Shown here: positions 26,701 through 33,968 of the stretch, piece by piece
Position numbering within the stretch: position 1 is the first letter of the stretch
How the letters are laid out: the number at the start of each line of letters is the position of its first letter
Assembly (NCBI GenBank): GCA_031254645.1
Contig: JAIRUA010000015.1
Span: 1 to 48,150, forward strand
DNA length: 48,150 nt
From: Dysgonamonadaceae bacterium
GTDB taxonomy: Bacteria > Bacteroidota > Bacteroidia > Bacteroidales > Dysgonomonadaceae
Reading direction: 5' to 3'
Notes under the pieces: generated by a model
Database searches by the model: none
The model's input: only the letters and a program-made list of their open reading frames with translations
What the model was told of the DNA's origin: nothing
Program-made: the position numbers and the translations under genes

Positions 26701-26941
26701 CCACCGCAGATATCAAAAGCGTGCTTTCTGCCGGTGTCGATAGCGTAAACACACCGTCGATATCGGTAACTGTTCCCTGTGTGGTACCTTGTATTCGAAT
26801 GGTAGCGCCAATAACAGGTTCTCCGTCTTCATCTACCACAGTGCCTCGTACTTGTACTTGGGCGATGACGTTCAAAGAGAATGCCAACAAGAGAAGAAGT
26901 ACCCCTCCCATTTTGTTAAATTTGTTCTTTTTTTTGTTCAT
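23798..26941 (-). CDS. SusC/RagA-family TonB-dependent transporter (PUL 2)
   Basis: 1047 residues: signal peptide (to about residue 28, NVIAQ), carboxypeptidase-regulatory-like domain (about 30-115, RGTVVDEDGEPVIGATI), TonB-box-like LDELVVVGYGVQRR, plug with MIESITVLKDASSAAIFGARAANG, and a barrel ending in VGLRVTF. There is no STN domain. It shares the family pattern with the PUL 1 transporter, but the plug and loops differ enough to expect another ligand. The PUL 1 regulatory element is absent from its upstream region, so it belongs to another regulon. A 639-bp gap with a long hairpin separates it from the divergent queD. Confidence 0.97.
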   Translation of the reverse strand: MNKKKNKFNKMGGVLLLLLAFSLNVIAQVQVRGTVVDEDGEPVIGATIRIQGTTQGTVTDIDGVFTLSTPAESTLLISAVGFTTQEITASATMHITLRSDIGLLDELVVVGYGVQRRANLTGAVATVSAQELNSRNVPNTASLLQGRVPGLQVIQNSSIPGMEQVQLRIRGQGSYGSTNDPLVIIDGIEASLTQVNPNMIESITVLKDASSAAIFGARAANGVILVTTKAGQAGALRVEYTFNRSTQRPTTPVERITNSIEFMEMTNKAIRFSGTINTTWYYTEDQIQLYRDGQNPNHPSFNPKQFPNTDWLDHLIRNGAIQEHFLNIHGGSGGTTFNAGLGYLNQEGLLLGTSFERYDFSLNLRSQVASNVTFGTNINMNYSKRLDTTWDNANAGDFDSMGASQDQLRAAYAASPLMSPQLPDGSGRWSNRAFPNKGGNKNPIGQAIDGAGQNNDAIYVLASSFISVELLPGLTAQARGGATFHDRIIRAMNSPYRTYEFLPDADGTHRFVGLQSGGHIEFRQRNRRTTFYSFYSTLNYQKKFLDAHDLNVLGGYSMELYQDQWIEGFRRDYADNTMWYLNAGPAEGQTNASGVGEWALMSYFGRVNYSFRDRYLLEYNMRFDGSSRLHPDNRWGVFPSISAGWRISEEDFFNFDLVDNLRLRGSWGIGGNYGSGNYQYQSMLSRSGTGIEDSYSIGGVRVPFYRAADMANDRISWETTTTHNIGLDFALWNSRIFASIDYFQRFTDNIIRRQQVPNFVGVGGPNVNSGAMRNTGFELTVGHQNRIGDFSYGVRFNFDTYKNTLVRFGREEIVGDNRINREGLPWESFFMLQMEGIYQTQEEIDSRDVIRRYAGAAKVQPGDIRFRDANGDGIIDGDDRVVISGAFPNFGYSLNLDASYKGFDMNMFWLGSHGRKLRTAGFGMTPFNQGAPPFAFWRNHWDGPGSSNTLPHIFMSGHAPAAENISSFFLHNASFLRLKNVQIGYTVPARFTNKVFIHNLRVHVAGDNLLTFSNYFNGQLDPERTARTADAIYPQARIYTVGLRVTF

Positions 26942-27129
26942 GTTTTTGCTTTATTATATTTAGACTTGTTTCACTTGGGTATTGTCAAATCGGTACGGAT
27001 TTTGTGAATTCCGCCATCGAGTACGCTCAGTAACCGAGCTTGTAATGACGAATGAAGATAAGACTACACTAATTTGTCAACACCTATATTTGTTTGTTAT
27101 TTTGATTCTTAGAGTTACTTTCTCGATGC

Positions 27130-27174
27130 CGGCTCCTGTTTGTTGAGACAAGTTGTTCCAACAAACAGGAGCCG
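27130..27174. repeat. 16-bp perfect inverted repeat upstream of susC 2
   Basis: CGGCTCCTGTTTGTTG and CAACAAACAGGAGCCG flank a 13-base loop. Neither strand has a following T-run, so it does not look like an intrinsic terminator. It may be an operator, a structured leader of an unseen transcript, or a palindromic repeat. Confidence 0.6.
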
Positions 27175-27520
27175 ATACCGACGAAAAATCCGGTGAAATC
27201 TCTGTTTTTCTGAATTTGATTTCTTTTCCATTTTTCTTTTGAATTTAGTGTTGAAATTTATTTCTTTGCTACTAAAGCGGTTTATTTTTTGTTCAAATAA
27301 AATATTGTGCACGCACACAAAATACAACAGTTTCCTTTTGTAATGTAGCGAAAATTAATCGTTTAATATCGTTTTCGCGTTAAATAATAATGAGCTTTCG
27401 TTCTTAAAATCCACACAGAATGATGATGTCAATAAAGTTGATGGGACAAATATAGACAAAAAAAACAAAAAAACGCGAAAAACAAAATAAAATTACACAT
27501 TCATATCATACTTTTATTTT

Positions 27521-27551
27521 TTTGCAAAAAACAAATTATTTCGTAACTTTG
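27521..27551 (+). promoter_or_regulatory. Consensus promoter of the queD-queE operon
   Basis: -33 TTTG at 27521-27524 and -7 TAACTTTG at 27544-27551, separated by exactly 19 bp, the Bacteroidota housekeeping spacing. The ATG follows 29 bases later, which leaves no room for a preQ1 riboswitch. Confidence 0.75.
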
Positions 27552-27580
27552 CGAATAAAAAACTTTTAGGTCATCAACAA

Positions 27581-27943
27581 ATGTACAAAATAAGCAAACA
27601 ATTTTCCTTTTCCGCGGCGCATCAGCTATTGGGTTTAGGCGACGACCACCCCTGCAGCCGCCTGCACGGACACAATTATGTGGTAACGGTGCATCTTCGT
27701 GCATGTGAGTTGGATGAAACAGGCTTTGTGCGTGATTACAAAGCTCTGAGATGTGTTAAAGATTACATCGACAACACATTAGACCATCAAAACCTCAATG
27801 ATATTATGTCGCCGTTGAACTCTTCCGCCGAAAATATTGCAAAAATGCTATATGACGTTTTCAAACCCCAACTTCCCGAACTTTACGCCGTAGAAGTGAG
27901 CGAATCACCCAAAACATCAGCCATCTATGAGCCTGATTGTTAA
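27581..27943 (+). CDS. queD: 6-carboxytetrahydropterin synthase QueD
   Basis: Converts 7,8-dihydroneopterin triphosphate to 6-carboxy-5,6,7,8-tetrahydropterin, the second step of 7-deazaguanine (queuosine) synthesis. The protein has 120 residues, typical for the family. Zinc ligands H14, H29 and H31 (SAAH and LHGH), catalytic C25 (PCSRLHGH), the LDHQNL segment, and the SAENIA and VSESPKT motifs are all present. The start ATG is 29 bases after a perfect promoter. Its stop overlaps the start of queE by 17 bases, so the two enzymes are made together. queC and queF are not in the window. Confidence 0.95.
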   Translation: MYKISKQFSFSAAHQLLGLGDDHPCSRLHGHNYVVTVHLRACELDETGFVRDYKALRCVKDYIDNTLDHQNLNDIMSPLNSSAENIAKMLYDVFKPQLPELYAVEVSESPKTSAIYEPDC

Positions 27944-28508
27944 TGAAATATTTTATTCGCTGCAAGGCGAAGGCGGTCGTGTGGGCGAAGCATCGATTTT
28001 TATCCGGTTGACGAAATGTAACCTTGCGTGTGATTTCTGTGATACCGATTTTGCATCGGGAAAGACAATGAGTGTTTCAGAAATTTTGGACGAAATCCGT
28101 ACTTTCGGTTGCCGTTGGATTATTTGGACAGGCGGTGAGCCTACACTACAACTCACAGATGAAATTGTTGCTTTTTTCAAAAAAAACAGTTATTTTCAAG
28201 CGATTGAAACCAACGGAACACATAAAGTTCCTGCTGGAATTGATTACATTGCTTGCAGTCCAAAACGTGATTTTGAAACGGTCAGAAATTTCATTCCCGA
28301 AGTTGATGAATTTCGTTTTCCGATAAAAAAAGACGATTCACTACCGGATATTTCCATTCTTCCGAAAGCGAAAAAATATTTGTTAAGTCCCGTTTTCGAC
28401 GGACAAAATATTGTGCGCGAAAATGTGGATTACTGTGTGGAATTGATTAAGAAAAATCCGACATGGGCATTGAGTTTGCAGATACATAAGTTAATTGATA
28501 TACAATAA
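27927..28508 (+). CDS. queE: 7-carboxy-7-deazaguanine synthase QueE
   Basis: Radical SAM enzyme making 7-carboxy-7-deazaguanine from the QueD product. It has 193 residues and belongs to the short form of the family. The iron-sulfur cluster cysteines are C31, C35 and C38 (CNLACDFC, the CX3CX2C spacing of radical SAM enzymes). SLQGEGGRVGEASIFIRL at the start, TGGEPTLQ (SAM-binding) and ETNGT are characteristic. It overlaps queD by 17 bases. The protein ends LSLQIHKLIDIQ, as in other QueE proteins. Confidence 0.95.
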   Translation: MSLIVNEIFYSLQGEGGRVGEASIFIRLTKCNLACDFCDTDFASGKTMSVSEILDEIRTFGCRWIIWTGGEPTLQLTDEIVAFFKKNSYFQAIETNGTHKVPAGIDYIACSPKRDFETVRNFIPEVDEFRFPIKKDDSLPDISILPKAKKYLLSPVFDGQNIVRENVDYCVELIKKNPTWALSLQIHKLIDIQ

Positions 28509-28519
28509 ATTGTGGGATA

Positions 28520-28548
28520 GTAGAGACATGGCGTGCCGCGTCTTATGG
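28520..28548. repeat. Degenerate copy of the GTAGAGAC palindrome
   Basis: AGACATGGC and GCCGCGTCT pair with two wobbles around GT. The flanking GTAGAGAC matches the perfect copy at 14958-14989. It lies just after queE. Confidence 0.4.
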
Positions 28549-28579
28549 AATAAACAAAAATAGAAACGATACAAAACAA

Positions 28580-28650
28580 AAAACACTCTTGAACCGGCGC
28601 GTAAGGTTTAATGCCATAAAACGCACCCAAGCTAAGAGTGTTTTCTTGAA
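28580..28650 (+). terminator. Branched hairpin, probable queDE terminator
   Basis: An outer 11-bp perfect stem (AAAACACTCTT / AAGAGTGTTTT, 28580-28590 with 28634-28644) encloses an inner 7-bp stem (GGCGCGT / ACGCACC, one wobble). The T-rich end of the outer arm (TTTTCTT) would act as a release signal. The remaining gap to rnz contains a weak -7-like CAATTTTG at 28691. Confidence 0.5.
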
Positions 28651-28759
28651 AACTTCCGTAAAAATACAAAAGAATGACGAAATAACAAAACAATTTTGCG
28701 GATTTTTCCTTTCATGCCTTCGTGTTTTCGCGCCTTAACGCCTTCGTGCTAAAAAAACA

Positions 28760-29674
28760 ATGACAAATTTCAACATAACAATCCTCGGCTGTGGCTCCGC
28801 AATGCCCACCACACTTCACAATCCGCCGTCACAATTGGTGGATATGAACGACAAACTGTTTCTGATTGATTGCGGCGAGGGAACGCAACTGCAAATGCGA
28901 CGATGCAAAACGCGAATGAGCAAACTTCACAGCCTGTTTATCTCACATCTGCACGGCGACCACGTATTTGGTTTACCCGGCTTACTTTCTACGCTCAGTT
29001 TGCTCGGCAGAACGGGTGATTTGAATATTTATGCACACAAAGAAATCGATTTTCTATTGAATCCGATTCTAAAACATTTTGTCCGAAACATCGACTTCAA
29101 AATCAATCTTATTCCGATAAATCCTAACGGCAAGCAGCTTATTTTCGAAAATAAATCCATCAAAATATATTCTTTTCCACTAAAACATCGTATCGCCACA
29201 AGCGGTTTTTTGTTTGAAGAGATAAAAACACAGCGACATATTATTCGCGAAATGATTGATTTTTATCAAGTTCCGATACGACAAATACAAGCGATAAAAT
29301 ACGGCGGCGATTTCGTTACTTCTGACGGAACGGTTATCGAAAACGCACTTCTCACTCGCCCCGGTATATCACCTCGACGATACGCATATTGTTCCGACAC
29401 AGCATTTTCGCCCGAAATCGTTCCTCATATCGAAGGTGTAGATTTGTTGTTTCACGAAGCCACTTTTGCCGAATCGGAAGCCGCTCGTGCAAAAGAAACA
29501 TATCACTCAACCGCTCGGCAAGCCGCCGAAATCGCCAAGTTGGCAAACGTTAAAAAACTCATTATCGGACATTTTTCTTCTCGATACAATGAATTAGATA
29601 AATTGTTGGACGAGGCGAAAAGCGTTTTTCCGAATACGATGCTGGCGAAAGAAGGAGGAGTTTTTAATGTCTGA
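28760..29674 (+). CDS. rnz: Ribonuclease Z
   Basis: Endonuclease that removes the 3' trailer of tRNA precursors. The 304 residues are the usual length of the short (RNase Z-S) form. It is a metallo-beta-lactamase fold with the zinc motif HLHGDH (H63, H65, D67, H68), N-terminal [21 protein letters not shown], the exosite-containing middle part, YCSDTAF, FHEATF and the closing GHFSSRY. All catalytic residues are present. It lies between queDE and asd and is probably transcribed alone or with asd; asd has its own -7 box. Confidence 0.96.
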   Translation: MTNFNITILGCGSAMPTTLHNPPSQLVDMNDKLFLIDCGEGTQLQMRRCKTRMSKLHSLFISHLHGDHVFGLPGLLSTLSLLGRTGDLNIYAHKEIDFLLNPILKHFVRNIDFKINLIPINPNGKQLIFENKSIKIYSFPLKHRIATSGFLFEEIKTQRHIIREMIDFYQVPIRQIQAIKYGGDFVTSDGTVIENALLTRPGISPRRYAYCSDTAFSPEIVPHIEGVDLLFHEATFAESEAARAKETYHSTARQAAEIAKLANVKKLIIGHFSSRYNELDKLLDEAKSVFPNTMLAKEGGVFNV

Positions 29675-29690
29675 ACCGTGATTTTTTTCG

Positions 29691-29698
29691 TATCTTTG
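29691..29698 (+). promoter_or_regulatory. -7 box of asd
   Basis: TATCTTTG is a perfect TAnnTTTG match 29 bases before ATG 29728. Transcription would start near 29705, which rules out the upstream in-frame start at 29698. Confidence 0.6.
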
Positions 29699-29727
29699 TG
29701 CTTCGAATTCAAAAAATTATATCAAAA

Positions 29728-30729
29728 ATGAAAATTGCAATCGTAGGCATAAGCGGAGCCGTTGGCCAAGAACTGCTTCGAGTATTAGAGGAAAGAAATT
29801 TTCCCGCTAATGAATTACTATTATTCGGCTCATCAAGAAGTGCCGGTACAACATATACATTCAAAGGAAAAACATTAACAGTAAGGGAATTACAACACAA
29901 TGACGATTTTAAAGGAATCGACATCGCTTTTGTATCGGCAGGGGGAAGCACTTCGCTCGAATTTGCCGAAACTATTACCAAACACGGTGCGATAATGATT
30001 GACAATTCGAGCGCTTTCCGAATGTACGACGATGTGCCATTAGTAGTACCCGAAGTAAATGCCGAAGATGCGCTTAATCGCCCGCGCAATATCATTGCCA
30101 ACCCCAACTGTACAACCATTCAAATGGTGGTGGCGTTGAAAGCAATTGAAAATCTTTCGCACATCAAACGTGTACACGTGGCAACTTATCAAGCGGCATC
30201 GGGCGCAGGCGCAGCGGCAATGGACGAGTTGGAGAATCAATACAAACAGTTGGTAAACAACGAAGAACCAACTGTTTCAAAATTCGCCTATCAATTGGCG
30301 TATAATCTTATCCCACAAGTAGATGCGTTCACAGAAAATGGCTATACAAAAGAGGAATTGAAAATGTATTACGAAACGCGCAAAATTATGCACAGCGACA
30401 TCGAAGTAAGTGCTACCTGCGTACGTGTTCCTGTGTTACGTGCTCATTCCGAAGCGATTTGGGTAGAAACCGAACAGCCGATTTCACTCGAAACAGCACG
30501 CGAAGCGTTCGAAAAAGCCAACGGAATCGTTGTTATCGACAATCCGGCAAACAAAGAGTACCCAATGCCATTGGATTTGGCAGGTAAAAACCCTGTGTAT
30601 GTGGGACGTATCCGTAAAGACTTGGCGAATGACTATGGATTGACCTTTTGGGTTGTTTCCGACCAAATTTTGAAAGGCGCAGCGTTGAATGCAGTGCAGA
30701 TTGCTGAATACCTTGTTAATAATAAATAA
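29728..30729 (+). CDS. asd: Aspartate-semialdehyde dehydrogenase
   Basis: NADPH-dependent reduction of aspartyl phosphate to aspartate semialdehyde, the branch point of lysine, threonine, methionine and diaminopimelate synthesis. It has 333 residues from ATG 29728 ([17 protein letters not shown], Rossmann motif). The catalytic cysteine is C128 in NPNCTTIQM. Also seen are [10 protein letters not shown], the substrate-binding [11 protein letters not shown] region, and [10 protein letters not shown] with the active-site histidine. It is followed after three bases or less by an iterated palindrome and then the receiver/PEP-synthase-like gene. Confidence 0.97.
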   Translation: MKIAIVGISGAVGQELLRVLEERNFPANELLLFGSSRSAGTTYTFKGKTLTVRELQHNDDFKGIDIAFVSAGGSTSLEFAETITKHGAIMIDNSSAFRMYDDVPLVVPEVNAEDALNRPRNIIANPNCTTIQMVVALKAIENLSHIKRVHVATYQAASGAGAAAMDELENQYKQLVNNEEPTVSKFAYQLAYNLIPQVDAFTENGYTKEELKMYYETRKIMHSDIEVSATCVRVPVLRAHSEAIWVETEQPISLETAREAFEKANGIVVIDNPANKEYPMPLDLAGKNPVYVGRIRKDLANDYGLTFWVVSDQILKGAALNAVQIAEYLVNNK

Positions 30730-30822
30730 TGTGCTAATATGCTAATGTGCTAATTCAATTATCAGGCAATATAATCCGCGAATTTGCCATTAGCACATTA
30801 TTTATTAGCACATTAGCACATA
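30728..30822. repeat. Iterated palindrome of ATTAGCAC units
   Basis: The left arm (30728-30754) and right arm (30789-30822) consist of repeated GTGCTAAT / ATTAGCAC units. They can pair in several registers across a 34-base spacer. It fills the gap between asd and the next gene and ends five bases before the ATG. It resembles the palindrome at 41122 in architecture but not in sequence. Confidence 0.65.
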
Positions 30823-30826
30823 AAAA

Positions 30827-33811
30827 ATGAAATCAGAAATACCAAAATCCGTCATTAGTGCGCACGAAATCAGTCAATTGCGTTTTCGAGATACGCCGTT
30901 TGTCAATCTGATGAACAAACGAATATACAACGTATTGATTGTCGCTTCGCGATACGATATGTTCACTCTCGAAGAAGACGGACGCGTAGATGAACAAATA
31001 TTCAACGAATACACCTCGCTTAATCTTCGTTATCCACCCCGATTTACGCAAGTGATGAGCAAAAAGGAAGCTCTCACCGAGCTGAAAACCAACAATTATG
31101 AGCTGGTTATCTGTATGCCGAATATGGAAAACAGCGATACATTTGATTTGGCAAAAGAAATCAAACAACACTATTCCGATATTCCGGTGGTATTGCTCAC
31201 GCCTTTTTCGCGCGCTATCACAGAGGCTTTACGCAAAGAGGATATGAGCGGTATAGACTACGTTTTCAGTTGGTTGGGCGATGCTGATTTGTTGTTGGCG
31301 ATTATCAAACTAATAGAAGACCGAATGAACGTGGAGCACGATGTAAAAACGGTTGGTGTACAAACGATTATGGTGGTTGAAGATTCGATTCGATTTTATT
31401 CTACAGTGCTGCCGATGTTGTACAAATTTGTATTATCGGAATCGCGTGAATTTTCAAAAGAAGCGCTTAATGACCATTTGCGAATGTTACGAATGCGCGG
31501 TCGTCCGAAAATTCTTTTAGCGCGAAATTACGAAGAAGCAGTCTCTTATTACAAGAAATACGGCGACAATATGCTCGGCGTGCTTTCCGACATCAATTTT
31601 CACCGAAAAGGCGAAAGAGATAAGTTGGCAGGAAAACGTTTGGGCGAATGGATTCGTCAGAAAGACAAGTATATACCCATTATTTACACTTCGTCGGAAA
31701 CCGAAAACGCAAAATATGCACCCGAAATAAATGGTGTTTTTATTGATAAAAATTCCAAAACCTTTCCGCAAGATTTGCGCAAGGCGATAAAAGAACGTTT
31801 CGGTTTCGGCGATTTTATCATCAAAGACCCGGATACGAATAAGGCGATTTTGCGTATTAAAAACCTGAAAGACTTACAGATGAATATCCGCAGTATTCCC
31901 GATGCACCGCTGTATTATCATCTTTCGCAAAACCATCTTTCGCGTTTTTTTTACTCTCGTGCGATGTTTCCGGTGGCTGAAATGTTGAGAAAAATTGACA
32001 TCACGGAATTTGAGAATTTAAACGATGTACGCGAACTCGTTTACGCCATTATCGTACAATACCGACGAATGAAAAATACGGGTGTAGTGGCTGTTTTTGA
32101 GAAAGATAGATTCGACAGGTATTCAAATTTTGCCCGTATCGGCAATGGTTCTTTGGGTGGAAAAGGTAGAGGATTGGCGTTTATCGGCTATATCGTGAAA
32201 ACGCACGTGGAGTTGAATACCAACGAGAATTTTCCGGTAACAACGCCTCGAACAGTAGTACTTTGTACCGATATTTTCGATGAGTTTTTGGAAACCAACG
32301 ATTTGTATTCCATTGCTTTGTCCGACCGAACTGATGAGGAAATTTTAGCGTATTTTTTGGAGGCGAAATTACCGAAACGATTGGTAAGCGATTTTCTTGC
32401 CTATTTTGAAACCATTGATTATCCGGTTGCCATTCGTTCATCGAGCTTGCTTGAAGATTCACACTATCAGCCGTTTGCGGGGGTGTATTCGACTTATATG
32501 GTTCCTTATTCGGATAATAAGCACGAAATGATCAAATTGATGAGCAATGCCATAAAAGCCGTCTATGCATCAGTCTATTACAAAGAAAGCAAGGCGTATA
32601 TGGCGGCAACGAGCAACCTGATTGACCAAGAAAAAATGGCGATTGTATTGCAGGAAGTAGTTGGTTCACAGTATGGAAACCGATTTTATCCCGCTATTTC
32701 GGGTGTGGCGCGTTCTATTAATTATTATCCGCTTGGAAATGAACAACCCGAAGACGGTATTGTGGATATGGCTTTCGGACTCGGAAAATACATTGTGGAA
32801 GGAAATCCCGGATTGCGATTTTCGCCTCTCCACGCATCGAATATTTTGCAATTAAGCACACTCGATTTAGCCTTAAAAGATACGCAAACGCAGTTTTACG
32901 CACTTGATACGAACACAATTCCGAAAGATTTTTCGGTTGACGACGGATTTAATCTGTTGAAATTGAGAGTTAAGTCGGCAGAAAATGATGATAGTCCGCT
33001 TCGGTATGTCGCCTCTACTTACGATCCGCAAGACCAAATTATTCGTAATGGGTATTATCCGGATGGAAGAAAAATAATCTCGTTTGCTAATCAGTTGCAA
33101 TATAATACATTACCACTATCAGAAACCATTGATAAGGTGTTGAAAGCAGGACACAAAGAAATGGGACGACCGGTAGAAATTGAGTTTGCCGTTGATATTC
33201 AAGACCAAAATCGCGGTACTTTTTGCGTGCTGCAAATTCGTCCGATTGTGGAAAACAAGGCGGTAGTAAACGAGGATTTGAGCAAGATAAAACACCAAGA
33301 CATTGTTTTATTTTCCAACAACGCGCTCGGTAATGGCGTTTACAGCGATGTACACGATGTGGTTTACATCAAAACCGATGCGTTTGATGCATCGAAAAAT
33401 CCGCAAGTTGCACGAGAAATCGAAGAATTGAACATACAGTTTTTAGAATCCGACAAATATTTTGTGTTAGTTGGTCCCGGTCGTTGGGGATCGTCCGATT
33501 CGTGGTTGGGTATTCCGGTAAAATGGGCGAATATCAGTCAAGCACGCGTGATTGTAGAATCAGGATTGGAAAATTATCGCATCGAACCGAGCCAAGGAAC
33601 ACATTTTTTTCAAAATCTTACATCGTTTGGGGTGGGTTATTTCACGATAAATCCTTATCTCGAAAATGATGGATTTTTTGACGAAACGTTTCTTGACGCA
33701 CAACCTGCTGTGACCGAAACGGAATTTATTCGCCACGTTCGTTTTGATAGTCCGTTGGAGATTAAGATAAATGGGAAGAAGAAGATGGGAGTAGTGATGA
33801 AACCTTTGTAA
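30827..33811 (+). CDS. Double receiver-like / PEP-synthase ATP-grasp fusion protein
   Basis: 994 residues, cytoplasmic. Residues about 33-150 resemble a receiver domain but lack the phospho-acceptor Asp (LVICMPN). Residues about 178-330 form a second receiver with the acidic pair E185/D186 (VVEDS), candidate phospho-Asp D255 (LSDINF), TSSE and a late Lys (IDKNSK). Residues about 430-800 match the ATP-grasp (PPDK_N) domain of PEP synthase/pyruvate phosphate dikinase: NGSLGGKGRGLAF, VAIRSSSLLEDSHYQPFAGVY and CVLQIRPI. The phosphohistidine swivel domain and the PEP/pyruvate barrel of true PEP synthases are absent; a different C-terminal region (about 830-994) with VLVGPGRWGSSDSWLG takes their place. 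It is probably an ATP-dependent phosphotransferase or binding module controlled by phosphorylation; the reaction is unknown. Related fusions exist in Bacteroidota. Confidence 0.85.
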   Translation: MKSEIPKSVISAHEISQLRFRDTPFVNLMNKRIYNVLIVASRYDMFTLEEDGRVDEQIFNEYTSLNLRYPPRFTQVMSKKEALTELKTNNYELVICMPNMENSDTFDLAKEIKQHYSDIPVVLLTPFSRAITEALRKEDMSGIDYVFSWLGDADLLLAIIKLIEDRMNVEHDVKTVGVQTIMVVEDSIRFYSTVLPMLYKFVLSESREFSKEALNDHLRMLRMRGRPKILLARNYEEAVSYYKKYGDNMLGVLSDINFHRKGERDKLAGKRLGEWIRQKDKYIPIIYTSSETENAKYAPEINGVFIDKNSKTFPQDLRKAIKERFGFGDFIIKDPDTNKAILRIKNLKDLQMNIRSIPDAPLYYHLSQNHLSRFFYSRAMFPVAEMLRKIDITEFENLNDVRELVYAIIVQYRRMKNTGVVAVFEKDRFDRYSNFARIGNGSLGGKGRGLAFIGYIVKTHVELNTNENFPVTTPRTVVLCTDIFDEFLETNDLYSIALSDRTDEEILAYFLEAKLPKRLVSDFLAYFETIDYPVAIRSSSLLEDSHYQPFAGVYSTYMVPYSDNKHEMIKLMSNAIKAVYASVYYKESKAYMAATSNLIDQEKMAIVLQEVVGSQYGNRFYPAISGVARSINYYPLGNEQPEDGIVDMAFGLGKYIVEGNPGLRFSPLHASNILQLSTLDLALKDTQTQFYALDTNTIPKDFSVDDGFNLLKLRVKSAENDDSPLRYVASTYDPQDQIIRNGYYPDGRKIISFANQLQYNTLPLSETIDKVLKAGHKEMGRPVEIEFAVDIQDQNRGTFCVLQIRPIVENKAVVNEDLSKIKHQDIVLFSNNALGNGVYSDVHDVVYIKTDAFDASKNPQVAREIEELNIQFLESDKYFVLVGPGRWGSSDSWLGIPVKWANISQARVIVESGLENYRIEPSQGTHFFQNLTSFGVGYFTINPYLENDGFFDETFLDAQPAVTETEFIRHVRFDSPLEIKINGKKKMGVVMKPL

Positions 33812-33968
33812 AATTTTACAGTCGAAACTTGAAAGCACACAGGACGTGTTCTGATTTTTCGGAATGACGCAGATTTAACAAATTTTCGCGAATTCTTTTA
33901 TGGAATTTGTGTGAAAAATGTATCTATACGGTAAATGATTTATTTACAAAGCAATTAAAGACATTAGT

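Larger units (their letters stand above)
26942..27580. other. 639-bp divergent intergenic region
   Basis: Between susC 2 (minus) and queD (plus). It holds the queD promoter at its right end and a long hairpin at 27130. I find no consensus -7 box for the susC gene. A 70-codon minus-strand frame (27115-27327) runs through the hairpin, lacks a leader and recognisable similarity, and is not taken as a gene. The 27330-27540 part is very AT-rich with nothing else recognisable. Confidence 0.5.

Noticed and set aside
27115..27327. Possible 70-codon gene on the minus strand upstream of susC 2
   Set aside because: It runs through a 16-bp hairpin, has no leader or recognisable domain, and its composition is that of AT-rich spacer.
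27552..27580. preQ1 riboswitch in front of queD
   Set aside because: The predicted leader is only about 25 bases and shows no pseudoknot elements.
30728..30822. CRISPR-like short repeats before the receiver/PEP-synthase-like gene
   Set aside because: The units are 8 bases, contiguous and inverted, with no spacers and no cas genes.
33862..33893. GACGCAGATTTAACAAATTTTCGCG near the alpha-2-macroglobulin, similar to the arm of the 21995 hairpin
   Set aside because: Only one arm is present and similarity is short; it is at most a decayed fragment.
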